Source of the DNA: Segatella albensis DSM 11370 = JCM 12258
Lineage (GTDB): Bacteria > Bacteroidota > Bacteroidia > Bacteroidales > Bacteroidaceae
NCBI RefSeq assembly: GCF_000426565.1
Contig: NZ_AUFP01000005.1
Span: 62,001 to 126,000, forward strand
Length of the DNA: 64,000 nucleotides
Reading direction: 5' to 3'
The position numbers and the translations under genes are program-made. Of this stretch, positions 37,409 to 46,291 are shown in pieces; position 1 is the stretch's first letter, and each line of letters begins with the position of its first letter. The notes below the pieces were generated by a model that made no database searches, was not told the origin of the DNA, and was given only the letters and a program-made list of their open reading frames with translations.

Positions 37409-38272
37409 ATGATACAGATACCGATAGAGTCAATGAACCTGATGATGCTGAATGTAGGCTATGCCACGCATCATGCTGATTGGAACTGGCAGAAAGTGAG
37501 TTCTCCCTTCATCCGCATCTTTTATATAATGGAAGGAGAGGCTATGCTTCATCTGCCGGATAAGGACGTTAGGTTAAAGCCAGGGTACATGTATATCATA
37601 CCAGCTTTTGTCATTCATTCGTATGAGTGTCATGGGGTATTCAAATTGTATTATATTCACATGTATGAAGGATTTAAGAACGAAGTAGATATGCAGGAGA
37701 CGTATGAACTACCTACCGAGGTTTGGGCGGGGAACAGCGTCAAACGGTTGTTTGAATATGTGTCAACACAGCATCCCGACGCTAAGCTTCCAGGGCCCGA
37801 TCCGAAGAGCTACGATACGTCGGCACAGACTTCCGATTATGTGGAACGGTACATGAACATGGCACTATGGGAGAAAATGGAGTTGAGAGGTGCCATGCTG
37901 ATGATTATGTCGCACTTCCTTCGGGAGGCGAAGCCCCGCATCTGGACATCCGATGAGCGCATGAAACGCGTACTGAAGCATATTCATGAACATATTGCCG
38001 ATGAGATAGACGTGACAGAACTGGCCGATGTGGCAACCGTCACCAAGACCTACTTCATCCGGCTTTTTAAGCAGGAATTTGCCCAGACACCTGTTCAGTA
38101 CATCAACCGTAAAAAGGTGGAACGCGCCCAATTGCTGCTCTTCACCTCTGATTGTTCGGTGAAAGAGGTTGCCTACAAACTTGGATTTAGCGACCATAGT
38201 TATTTCATCCGTATCTTCCGCAAGATGGCTGGAATCACTCCCCAGGAATATCGCAGACAACTTAGATTATAA
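37409..38272 (+). CDS. AraC-family transcriptional activator with cupin sensor domain
   Basis: A 287-aa regulator. The N-terminal cupin-like domain (about 15-110: GEAMLHLPDKDVRLKPGYMY, IIPAFVIHSYE) binds a sugar ligand. The C-terminal double helix-turn-helix (about 190-287) reads DVTELADVATVTKTYFIRLF, then SVKEVAYKLGFSDHSYFIRI and FRKMAGITPQEYR, the AraC signature. It is divergent from the GH2 operon and 23 bases upstream of GH115 on the same strand, so it probably controls both arms of the cluster in response to a plant oligosaccharide (inferred). Length is normal. Confidence 0.9.
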   Translation: MIQIPIESMNLMMLNVGYATHHADWNWQKVSSPFIRIFYIMEGEAMLHLPDKDVRLKPGYMYIIPAFVIHSYECHGVFKLYYIHMYEGFKNEVDMQETYELPTEVWAGNSVKRLFEYVSTQHPDAKLPGPDPKSYDTSAQTSDYVERYMNMALWEKMELRGAMLMIMSHFLREAKPRIWTSDERMKRVLKHIHEHIADEIDVTELADVATVTKTYFIRLFKQEFAQTPVQYINRKKVERAQLLLFTSDCSVKEVAYKLGFSDHSYFIRIFRKMAGITPQEYRRQLRL

Positions 38273-38295
38273 TTCAACAACAACAATATTATTAT

Positions 38296-40764
38296 ATGAC
38301 TAAAAAAATGATCAGCTTACTGTTGGTGATAGCATGTGCAAACATTGCATACGCCACAGAATTCATTAATTTTAAGCGAAGCTCGATATATGACGTGGAA
38401 CTGACGGGAACATCAGACACCATCACATACGACCCTCTCGACTGGAAGGGGGTAAGAATGGCTGTGGAGAATCTGCGCCACGACCTCAAAGCCGTCACTG
38501 GCAGTGCAAATGCACCTGTTGTAGTGGGCACCATAGGAAAAAGCAAACTGGCCAAGAAGTACAAACAGCAGTCAAAAGAACTGCAGGGCAAATGGGAGCA
38601 GTATTTGATTTTTACGGACAAGGGCAAGCTCGTCATTTTGGGGTCTGACAAGCGTGGCACCATTTATGGCATCTATGAACTGTCAAGACAAATAGGAGTC
38701 TCGCCCTGGTACTGGATGGCTGATGCACCCATCCAGAAACATGATCAGCTCTTTGCTAAAAGCGGCATCTATACGGATGGTGAACCTAAAGTAAAATACC
38801 GCGGCATATTCATCAACGATGAATGGCCTTCGTTCGGCACGTGGTGCAAGAACCAGTTTGGTGGAATCAACTCTAAAGCATACGCTCGTATCTTTGAACT
38901 CATGCTCCGTCTGAAAGCCAACTACTTCTGGCCGGCCATGTGGGACAGCCGTTTCAACGAAGATGACCCTCTCTCGCCTCAGTTGGCTGATGATATGGGC
39001 ATCGTCATGGGAACCAGCCATCACGAGCCGATGATGCGTGCCCACAAGGAGTATGTATATCGTAAAGACAGTATAGGTGCGTGGGATTATGCGACGAACA
39101 AGGCCAATCTTGACAGATTCTTTGAAGAGGGTCTTGAGCGCAATAAGGCATACGACAATCTGATAACCATCGGTATGCGTGGTGACGGCGATGTAGCTAT
39201 GGGCAATGGTGATGATGAGGACAATATGAAGACGTTGAAAGATGTGGTGGATGGTCAGCGCGAGATTATTGAACGTGTGTATAAGAAACCTGCCAGTGAG
39301 GTTCCGCAATTGTGGGCCATCTTCACCGAGGTGCAACGCTATTACGATGCTGGTTTCACCGTTCCTGATGATGTCACCCTGCTCTTCTGCGACAACAACT
39401 GGGGATACATCCGTCGCACAGGACCAGAGAAGGAACAGACACGCAAAGGAGGCATGGGCATGTACTACCACATTGACATGAACGGTGGACCCTGGAATGA
39501 CCGGTGGATAAATACTACGACTGCCGCAAAGATTCGCGAGCAACTGAATCTGGCATACCAGACGGGCATTGACCGTATCTGGATTATCAATGTAGGCGAC
39601 CTCAAACCAAAGGAAATGCCTATAGACTTCATTATGCATTATGCCTGGAATCCTGACGATTATCCTGCCGACAAGATAGACCAATACATGGTAGATTGGG
39701 CACGAAGCATCTTTGGCGGCGAATATGCAAGAGAAATTGCAGACATCGTTACGGAATATTCAAATATGAATCTGGAGCGCAAGCCAGAGGTACAGCGTGT
39801 GGGTATCTACAGCGTTGAGACTGGTGAGGAACAACGTATGTTCAACCGTTGGGATGAGTTGGAGAAACGCACCCTTTCACTCAGCAAGAAGATGCCTGCG
39901 GAAATGCAGGATGCCTTCTATCAATTGGTAGAATACCCGGCTGTGGCAAGTGCTGGAGTGGCGAAGATATATCTGGCGGCAACTTTGGGTGATTCGATTA
40001 CAATGCAGACGCTTTTTGAGCGTGACAAGCAGATGACCGACAAATATAACAAGGTCATTGCTGGAGGCAAGTGGGATGGCATGATGCTTGACAAGCACAT
40101 TGGCTACCGCATGTGGTCGATGCCAAACGAGAACACCTTGCCTCAAGTGGCCAAACCATCGGACAAAACTGGCATAACCGTCAGCGAGACAGCCATCATG
40201 GCTCATGACTACACACGCAGAACAGCCACAGATGATGCACGCTGGGTGTTTTTGCCAGGACTGGGACGCGGCAAGGGCAATATGGGCATTGAACCCGTTA
40301 CAGCAAAAAGCCGTCCTCTGGGTGATGGCGCAACATTGGAATATGACATCCACTTCTCACAATCAGGCAAGCAGAAGCTTGCACTGGGAATTTTGCCCAC
40401 CAACGACATAAACCCAGCTCGCGGACTCCGTATCGGTGTTCGTGTCGATGATGGCGAGATGCAGACCATTGATGCACGACAAGGATATGTGGACACCTTC
40501 AACGAATATACAAAAGAGAACATTGCACGTTCTAAGGTGCTGAAACCACTTCCTCAACCTGCAAGCGACATCTATCTGTCTGGCACACGTCAACGGATGC
40601 GTAGCGAAATTTTCGACAACCTTCGATGGCTAAGCATCGATTTCGACATACCTACAGCAGGCAATCATACCATTAAAGTTGTTATGATAGACCCAGAAAT
40701 CGTAGTTGAAAAATTAGTCATTAATCCTGATAATGAACATCCATCCTATCACGGCAAAGAATAA
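38296..40764 (+). CDS. GH115 xylan alpha-1,2-glucuronidase
   Basis: An 822-aa enzyme of glycoside hydrolase family 115, which removes (4-O-methyl)glucuronic acid side chains from xylan. Seen: a Sec signal (MTKKMISLLLVIACANIAYA), the family opening VILGSDKRGTIYGIYELSRQ and SPWYWMADAP, KYRGIFINDEWPSFGTW, NYFWPAMWD, the hallmark GTSHHEPMMR (about residue 239), then MRGDGDVAM and FCDNNWGY in the barrel, and a C-terminal beta domain. Length is slightly short of the usual 830-980 aa. It lies 23 bases after the AraC gene and 6 bases ahead of GH43, consistent with joint attack on glucurono-arabinoxylan. Confidence 0.9.
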   Translation: MTKKMISLLLVIACANIAYATEFINFKRSSIYDVELTGTSDTITYDPLDWKGVRMAVENLRHDLKAVTGSANAPVVVGTIGKSKLAKKYKQQSKELQGKWEQYLIFTDKGKLVILGSDKRGTIYGIYELSRQIGVSPWYWMADAPIQKHDQLFAKSGIYTDGEPKVKYRGIFINDEWPSFGTWCKNQFGGINSKAYARIFELMLRLKANYFWPAMWDSRFNEDDPLSPQLADDMGIVMGTSHHEPMMRAHKEYVYRKDSIGAWDYATNKANLDRFFEEGLERNKAYDNLITIGMRGDGDVAMGNGDDEDNMKTLKDVVDGQREIIERVYKKPASEVPQLWAIFTEVQRYYDAGFTVPDDVTLLFCDNNWGYIRRTGPEKEQTRKGGMGMYYHIDMNGGPWNDRWINTTTAAKIREQLNLAYQTGIDRIWIINVGDLKPKEMPIDFIMHYAWNPDDYPADKIDQYMVDWARSIFGGEYAREIADIVTEYSNMNLERKPEVQRVGIYSVETGEEQRMFNRWDELEKRTLSLSKKMPAEMQDAFYQLVEYPAVASAGVAKIYLAATLGDSITMQTLFERDKQMTDKYNKVIAGGKWDGMMLDKHIGYRMWSMPNENTLPQVAKPSDKTGITVSETAIMAHDYTRRTATDDARWVFLPGLGRGKGNMGIEPVTAKSRPLGDGATLEYDIHFSQSGKQKLALGILPTNDINPARGLRIGVRVDDGEMQTIDARQGYVDTFNEYTKENIARSKVLKPLPQPASDIYLSGTRQRMRSEIFDNLRWLSIDFDIPTAGNHTIKVVMIDPEIVVEKLVINPDNEHPSYHGKE

Positions 40765-40770
40765 ACAATT

Positions 40771-42423
40771 ATGAAAAAACTGTTATTCATAACATCTATC
40801 GCTGTTATAGCGTCTTTGAACATTCTGGCTCAGGGCTATCGCAACCCTGTGCTTCCCGGCTTTCATGCCGACCCAAGTGTGTGCACAAACGGAAAAGACT
40901 TCTACCTTGTCAACAGCACGTTCCAGTATTTTCCTGGAGTACCAGTTTTCCACAGCAAAGACTTGATACACTGGGAACAGGTAGGTAATTGCCTCTCGCG
41001 CAAATCGCAGCTTGACCTCTCGGGGCTTTACACACAAAGCCAGCCGGAACAGGGTTGGACTAATGCGGGCATCTATGCTCCAACCATCCGCTATCATGAG
41101 GGCCGCTATTACATGGTGACCACCATTTTCCCATCACGTCGTCATTTCTACGTATGGACAGATGACCCATCTAAAGAATGGTCCGACCCCATATTCATTG
41201 ACTTTGCCCTCGGCAGTTGCGACCCTACCCTCTTTTGGGACGAAGGGAAGTGCTATTTCTTATGGAAAGCAGCAGCAGACGAAACACGCCCAGGAATCAA
41301 GCCGGGTGAAATCAACATCTGCGAAATTGACGTTAATACAGGTCAGCGTACAGGCGATTTTCATCACTTGGGAACGGGACTCGGCGGACGTTATCCTGAA
41401 GGACCGCACATATACAAGAAAGACGGCTATTATTACATGATGCTTGCCGAAGGCGGCACGGAACATGGCCACCACGTCAACATCTTGCGAAGTAAATCAC
41501 TGTTCGGTCCCTATGAGCCGAATCCTGCAAACCCCATTCTCACGCATTTCAGTATGAAGATGCAGAACAGCAATATTCAAGGACTCGGACATGCAGACCT
41601 CATACAAGCGCCCGACTCCTCATGGTGGATGATATGTCTGGGGTATCGCACCAGCGGTTACCTCCTGCATGTGATGGGACGCGAAACACTGCTTGCACCT
41701 GTACGTTGGGACAAGGATGCATGGCCTGTGGTCAATGGCAATGGAACTATCGCCATCGACATGAAATGCAACACCTTGCCTGAAGTCCCAATGCCCCTTG
41801 ACCCTGTTCGCGAAGAGTTTAAATATATCAAGCGCGAGGTACCAGCCGACAGCTACAGCAGCATAGGATTACCTTGGGGATGGATGAGTATAGGTAATCC
41901 CGATTATTCACGCTACTCGCTCACCGAGCGAAAGGGATGGCTGCGTCTACATTCCACTTCTACGCCTCTCGATGCAGCCACATCACCCACCTTTGTGGCA
42001 AGGCGCCAGACAGAGTTATACTTCAGCGCCACCGCGCTCGTTGACGCATCACATCTAACAGAAGGCTCGCAAGCAGGAATCACGGCTTATGCCGCACCGT
42101 TAAATCATTATGATTTGATTGTAGAACGAAAAAAAGGAAAGCTAGTTGTCAAGTCAAACATCCGTGTGGGAGCACTCTGTCATACCGGTCAACCCGTTGA
42201 ATTGAAAGACTCTCAGGCTTATATACGCATCAGCTCTGACAAGGATTATTACTACATGCAAGTTTCAGCCGATGGCAAATCATTCACTACACTTAGCAAA
42301 ATGGATTTCCGCTATCTTTCAACCGAAGTGATAGGTGGATTCACAGGCGTTATGCTTGGCTTGTTTGCCCAAGGTGGTGACGGATATGCAGATTTTGATT
42401 GGTTTGAATATACAACAGAATAA
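40771..42423 (+). CDS. GH43 beta-xylosidase / alpha-L-arabinofuranosidase
   Basis: A 550-aa GH43 enzyme with a Sec signal (MKKLLFITSIAVIASLNILA). Seen: five-bladed propeller with catalytic base Asp34 (GFHADPSV), pKa-modulating Asp151 (GSCDPTLFW) and acid Glu210 (GRYPEGPHI), then MMLAEGGTEHGH; a C-terminal GH43_C2/DUF1349-like beta sandwich (about 345-550). The start YRNPVLPGFHADPSV is typical of beta-xylosidases and arabinofuranosidases. It probably trims arabinoxylan oligosaccharides in the periplasm after GH115 action. Its C-terminal ~35 residues have a close copy in the GH29/GH43 remnant at 36.8 kb. Confidence 0.92.
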   Translation: MKKLLFITSIAVIASLNILAQGYRNPVLPGFHADPSVCTNGKDFYLVNSTFQYFPGVPVFHSKDLIHWEQVGNCLSRKSQLDLSGLYTQSQPEQGWTNAGIYAPTIRYHEGRYYMVTTIFPSRRHFYVWTDDPSKEWSDPIFIDFALGSCDPTLFWDEGKCYFLWKAAADETRPGIKPGEINICEIDVNTGQRTGDFHHLGTGLGGRYPEGPHIYKKDGYYYMMLAEGGTEHGHHVNILRSKSLFGPYEPNPANPILTHFSMKMQNSNIQGLGHADLIQAPDSSWWMICLGYRTSGYLLHVMGRETLLAPVRWDKDAWPVVNGNGTIAIDMKCNTLPEVPMPLDPVREEFKYIKREVPADSYSSIGLPWGWMSIGNPDYSRYSLTERKGWLRLHSTSTPLDAATSPTFVARRQTELYFSATALVDASHLTEGSQAGITAYAAPLNHYDLIVERKKGKLVVKSNIRVGALCHTGQPVELKDSQAYIRISSDKDYYYMQVSADGKSFTTLSKMDFRYLSTEVIGGFTGVMLGLFAQGGDGYADFDWFEYTTE

Positions 42424-42520
42424 AAAATCCTAATTCAGCTTTCGCTTGCTCCGCAGATAGAGGACGTTAGAAGGAGATAGAAGTAGATAAAAAAAACAAC
42501 AATGGAAATAATACTGTGAT

Positions 42521-43738
42521 ATGATACGAGAAAGACTAAAAATTTGGCTGATTATAGCTGTCCTGACCATTTGTGGAACAACCTGTTTTGCCTCATGTTC
42601 TTCAAATGATGACAACACAACAAAGCAAAGCAACATAACAAATATTGCTGACAAGGTTTGGACTTTCAGTCAAAACCACCCCAACGGATTTACTCTTGAC
42701 ATCCGCACGATGACGGAACCGACTGAAGGAATAGCCGTCAGTTTTGCTGCTACTCAAAACAGCCATTCTTGCGTCCCGTCGGTAGCAAGCGAGCTGAGTT
42801 CGAGCATGCGTGACTTGCTCAACAAGGTTGTGCACCATGTCTTGCAGCACGAAGGATATATAGGCGGTTGGTACAACAGTCAAGATGGGCTTTACTATTT
42901 CGACAGTACAAAGCTTTTCCCAGAGAATGATCTAAAGGGAGCTATCCAGTTCGGAAAGGAAAACGAACAACATTCCATTTTCATCCTTTCAACCTTAACG
43001 AACATTCCCCTCAATGGTAAAGTTGCAGAGATTATTGAACATGGCACTATCCTCATTGGCACTACTGGTGACTACAGACCGCTATCTTTCTGCCAACCTG
43101 ATGGAGTTTATTGGGGCTTCGATATTGAGGTTGCCACAGAGATAGCAAATAGGTTGGGCGTAAATATAGAGTTCAAAAAGACCTCATGGCCTACGTTGGC
43201 AGCCGATGTACTTACAGAGCCTCAGATATTCGACCTTGCTATTGGTGGTATAACTATCACTGACACCCGACGTAAAACAATGCTAATGAGTGACGGCTAT
43301 CTGGCTAACGGCAAGACCATCCTTTGCAGAGCTTCTGAAGCAGACCGCTACAAGTCGTTGACCGACATCAACAAGCCAGAAGTGACAGTTATGGTAAATC
43401 CAGGAGGGCTGAATGAGAAGTTTGCCAACGATAACCTGACTCACGCTAACATCATGATACACCCCAAGAACGAGGAAATTCCTACACTCATTGCTGAAGG
43501 TGTAGCCGACGTGATGATAACAGAGATTACAGAGGCACCTTACTATGTGCAGACCGATTCCCGACTCGCTGCCCCACTATTGAACACTCCCTTTACTCAC
43601 GGTGAGATTGGTGTGCTGATGCAGAAAGGGCAAGAAGATTTGTTGCAGATGGTGAACAATGTCATAAGTAATATGAAGAAAGATGGTTCCCTCCGCAAAC
43701 TGCATGAGAAGTATGGGCTTGTATATGCCTACAAATAA
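42521..43738 (+). CDS. lipoprotein with C-terminal PheC-like (cyclohexadienyl dehydratase / SBP_bac_3) domain
   Basis: A 405-aa exported lipoprotein (membrane helix WLIIAVLTICGTTCF, lipobox FASC). Residues ~170-405 follow the type-II periplasmic binding fold of cyclohexadienyl dehydratase PheC: TILIGTTGDYRPLSF, TSWPTLAADVL, LAIGGITITDTRRK, GKTILCRASEADRY, VMVNPGGLNEKFA, then IHPKNEEIPTLIA and ADVMITEITEA. PheC converts prephenate or arogenate to phenylpyruvate or phenylalanine. Residues ~45-160 are a separate domain I cannot name (WYNSQDGLYYFDSTKL, FILSTL). It could equally be an amino-acid-binding lipoprotein, because the SBP_bac_3 family includes both. No transporter genes are adjacent. Located 97 bases after GH43. 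Confidence 0.65.
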   Translation: MIRERLKIWLIIAVLTICGTTCFASCSSNDDNTTKQSNITNIADKVWTFSQNHPNGFTLDIRTMTEPTEGIAVSFAATQNSHSCVPSVASELSSSMRDLLNKVVHHVLQHEGYIGGWYNSQDGLYYFDSTKLFPENDLKGAIQFGKENEQHSIFILSTLTNIPLNGKVAEIIEHGTILIGTTGDYRPLSFCQPDGVYWGFDIEVATEIANRLGVNIEFKKTSWPTLAADVLTEPQIFDLAIGGITITDTRRKTMLMSDGYLANGKTILCRASEADRYKSLTDINKPEVTVMVNPGGLNEKFANDNLTHANIMIHPKNEEIPTLIAEGVADVMITEITEAPYYVQTDSRLAAPLLNTPFTHGEIGVLMQKGQEDLLQMVNNVISNMKKDGSLRKLHEKYGLVYAYK

Positions 43739-43765
43739 AGAAATATTAGAATCTATATTGTAAAT

Positions 43766-43969
43766 ATGAAACTAAAGAAACGAAAAATCAAATATGCAAC
43801 CATCTTCTATGTCTGCTGGTTTGCCCTCCTGATATTCCTTGTAGATGGAGTTTTGAAATTTCATACAATGGTTGACTATTTTGGCTCCTACGCATTGGTA
43901 GAGATAACCTTATTGCTATTGGTTATTATACCTACGTGGGCTGTTTATAAATTTACAAAAGAACAATAA
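43766..43969 (+). CDS. small two-helix membrane protein
   Basis: A 67-aa protein with a Lys/Arg-rich N-terminus and two membrane segments ([20 protein letters not shown] and [20 protein letters not shown]). No family recognised. It sits 27 bases after the PheC-like gene and 11 before the acetyltransferase, so it is probably co-transcribed with both. Confidence 0.65.
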   Translation: MKLKKRKIKYATIFYVCWFALLIFLVDGVLKFHTMVDYFGSYALVEITLLLLVIIPTWAVYKFTKEQ

Positions 43970-43980
43970 ATCAAAAGATA

Positions 43981-44553
43981 ATGACAATACAAGAATTTCG
44001 TGACTATATGGCATCAGGTAAGCCTGTAGTTGGTGGCGGCAAAGTCCACATGATGTTTCATCAGTTGTCGCAGGAGGCACTAAAGATAACTGCCGAGATT
44101 AACGGGAAGTATCATACTCCAGAACAGCTACACGCTTTATTGAAGCAGCTTTGGGGACGAGAGTTTCCCAAGACGGTTGGAATGTTTCCACCGTTCCATA
44201 CCGACTGCGGTAAGAACACCGTCATTGGGGAGCGAGTCTTCATCAACATGGGCTGTAAATTTCAGGATCAGGGTGGTATCACCATCGATGAAGGCGCACT
44301 TATTGGACACAACGTCGTGTTGGCAACCATCAATCACGCCCTTGACCCTGCCAGACGTCAGAGCATGAGCTATGCCCCTATTCACATAGGCAAGAATGTT
44401 TGGATTGGAGCCAATGCAACAATTCTTGCCGGAGTCACCATTGGTGATGGTGCCATTGTTGCAGCTGGTGCTGTCGTGACAAAGGATGTCGAGGCAAACA
44501 CGATTGTCGGTGGTGTCCCTGCCAAAGTAATTAAGAAGATTGAAATCGAATAA
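43981..44553 (+). CDS. hexapeptide-repeat sugar O-acetyltransferase (Maa/LacA type)
   Basis: A 190-aa left-handed beta-helix acyltransferase that moves acetyl from acetyl-CoA to a sugar hydroxyl. Seen: an N-terminal helical cap ([14 protein letters not shown]), the hexapeptide region ([20 protein letters not shown]), the catalytic His in ATINHALDP, and [20 protein letters not shown] with [20 protein letters not shown]. Length matches the Maa/LacA/NodL group. It ends the GH115-GH43 strand and may process imported or exported sugars; substrate cannot be told. Confidence 0.88.
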   Translation: MTIQEFRDYMASGKPVVGGGKVHMMFHQLSQEALKITAEINGKYHTPEQLHALLKQLWGREFPKTVGMFPPFHTDCGKNTVIGERVFINMGCKFQDQGGITIDEGALIGHNVVLATINHALDPARRQSMSYAPIHIGKNVWIGANATILAGVTIGDGAIVAAGAVVTKDVEANTIVGGVPAKVIKKIEIE

Positions 44554-44566
44554 TAAGCAAAAAGGT

Positions 44567-44701
44567 ATGAGACTGAGGATAACGCTAATCTCGCTGATGT
44601 TTGCGGCAATGGTACAGGCTCAGGGCATAATCGATGTACATTCACATCTGAACAGCTATCTGGCCAACGTTGGCGGTGGTGTTATGAATGTTACGTTATA
44701 A
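44567..44701 (+). pseudogene. 44-codon stub of a secreted amidohydrolase
   Basis: Starting 13 bases after the acetyltransferase, a frame reads MRLRITLISLMFAAMVQAQG then IIDVHSHLNSYLA and closes after GGGVMNVTL. The first 19 residues are a Sec signal, and IDVHSHL is the first metal-binding motif of amidohydrolase-family enzymes, which normally run to 300 or more residues. The gene is therefore cut off after its opening, and AT-rich non-coding sequence follows. Confidence 0.6.
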
Positions 44702-45094
44702 ACGCCATTTCAAGGCAATAAAAATGGTTGTTTTTACGTTATAATATAAACTAATGTTATATTGCTGTATATCAGCGGATTATATTTGCAGATAGTAACT
44801 TCTGCGTCGGAAAATAGTTTATAATACACTGATTGATAATTAGTTATACTGTATTATTAGAGTATTTCAACAAATTCAATAACTAACTTATTATCAAATA
44901 CTTGCAAAAATCTGCAAATAAAAATTAGCACATTCTGCGGTAGAAAGTACGAAAAATAGGGGTAAAAATCTGCAAATATCCGATACTCATTTTGGGGGTA
45001 GTTGTCACCTGATATTTGCAGATTTTTGTAGATGTTTGCATTGTGCCGATTTTATTATATTATCATGCCTACACGCTATAGTCTCTGATTGTCA
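44702..45094. other. 393-base AT-rich intergenic region with four ATTTGCAGAT motifs
   Basis: No gene seen. It holds four copies of the 10-base word ATTTGCAGAT or its complement (44784, 44910, 44968, 45014), two of which form a perfect 17-bp inverted repeat. The region is about three quarters A+T. It lies between two convergent gene ends (amidohydrolase stub on +, GH3 on -), so it is not an ordinary promoter region. Confidence 0.55.
44964..45027. repeat. 17-bp perfect inverted repeat, 30-base spacer
   Basis: AAAAATCTGCAAATATC at 44964-44980 is the exact reverse complement of 45011-45027 (GATATTTGCAGATTTTT). It could form a large stem-loop, bind a protein pair, or be the end structure of a lost element. 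Confidence 0.7.
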
Positions 45095-46288
45095 CTATCG
45101 TCCTATTTGCCTCTTCAGTTTCAGTATGCGGCGCACGCTTTGGTCAATGCGCTGTTCGGAGAGCCTGCCGTCTTCCACGGCCTTGACCACGGCATCGAAG
45201 GCTTCCACGAAGTTCTGCGGACCCAGCACGATGTCGGCACCAGCCTGGAGCGTACCCACAGCGGCTTCGCCATTGGTGTACTGCTTGGTGATGGCTCCCA
45301 TCTCCATCGCATCGGTGATGATGATGTTCTGGTAGCCCAGTTCACCGCGCAGTTTGTCCTGCAGGATGACGGACGACATGGTGGCGGGGATGTCAGACCC
45401 CGTGACATTAGGCGTGGCGATGTGAGCCGTCATTATCAACTGAGTACCCCATTGGATGCCTGCCTTGAAGGTGATCATCTCGCAGTCCTTCATCTGTTCC
45501 CAAGTCTTCAGGCTCTGTGCATAGCCATAGTGCGTGTCTGCCTTGGTGTCGCCATGGCCAGGGAAGTGCTTGATGCAGCCAGTCACGCCGGCATCCTTCA
45601 GCCCCTGCAGGTAGTTGACGACCATCGGTGCTGCCACCGCAGGGTCGTCGCTGAAGGCACGGGCACCGATGACGATGTTCTCCGGATTGGTGTTCACGTC
45701 GGCCACGGGGGCGAAGTCGATGTCGAAGCCATATCTCCTGAGGTAGGCGCCGATGGTGTTGCCGCAGTGGTAGGCATTCTGCGGGTCACCCGTGGCACCG
45801 ATGGCGCCCATCGACTCAAACTTCTCCACCTGGAAGTTCTCATTGTTTCCGATACGGGCCACGCGTCCTCCCTCCTCGTCGATGCAAAGCAGCGGTGAGC
45901 CGTTTAGGGTGCGTATCTGCGAGATGAATCTGGCCAGCTGCGCTTCGTCCTCGATGTTATGGGCATAGAGGATGATGCCGCCCACGGGGTACTTCTCGTT
46001 CACGCCCTGCATCGTGCCGTTCACGGCCTGCAGCTTGATTTTCTTGATGTCGTCTGCACTGTGGTCTATGGTACTGACCAGGTTGAAGTGAATGGTGGTG
46101 TCGAGACACTCCGGACGCACGTAGAACAGTTGCCCCACCTTTTCGCGCAACGTCATCTTCTGCAGTTGCGTCTCCACCTCGTCGGTCGGCGGGGTCACAG
46201 GGTCATCGTCGTTCGTACACGAGGTGAATATACTTGCGCCGCAGATGAAGAGGATGGCGGCTCTCATCCATAGTTTTACCTGTCTCAT
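45095..46288 (-). CDS. GH3 beta-N-acetylhexosaminidase (NagZ-like) lipoprotein
   Basis: A 397-aa GH3 enzyme with only the TIM-barrel domain, as in NagZ. Seen: a lipoprotein signal (WMRAAILFICGASIFTSC), QKMTLREKVGQLF, SPLLCIDEEGGRVARI (the NagZ-type DEEGG), and the catalytic loop CIKHFPGHGDTKADTHYG with the H-G-D-x(4)-H segment, then IIITDAMEMGAI with the nucleophile Asp. NagZ enzymes release N-acetylglucosamine from muropeptides. It starts three bases after the dipeptidase gene and is the last gene of the TonB-receptor operon. Membrane anchoring suggests periplasmic processing of imported peptidoglycan. Confidence 0.88.
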   Translation of the reverse strand: MRQVKLWMRAAILFICGASIFTSCTNDDDPVTPPTDEVETQLQKMTLREKVGQLFYVRPECLDTTIHFNLVSTIDHSADDIKKIKLQAVNGTMQGVNEKYPVGGIILYAHNIEDEAQLARFISQIRTLNGSPLLCIDEEGGRVARIGNNENFQVEKFESMGAIGATGDPQNAYHCGNTIGAYLRRYGFDIDFAPVADVNTNPENIVIGARAFSDDPAVAAPMVVNYLQGLKDAGVTGCIKHFPGHGDTKADTHYGYAQSLKTWEQMKDCEMITFKAGIQWGTQLIMTAHIATPNVTGSDIPATMSSVILQDKLRGELGYQNIIITDAMEMGAITKQYTNGEAAVGTLQAGADIVLGPQNFVEAFDAVVKAVEDGRLSEQRIDQSVRRILKLKRQIGR

Positions 46289-46291
46289 CTC

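Noticed and set aside
42521-43738. ABC-transporter substrate-binding protein as the sole interpretation
   Set aside because: No permease or ATPase gene is adjacent and the motifs track PheC more closely; kept only as an alternative.
45121-45408. 95-codon - strand ORF inside the GH3 gene
   Set aside because: A shadow frame with Ser/Arg/Pro/Trp bias caused by GC-rich third positions.
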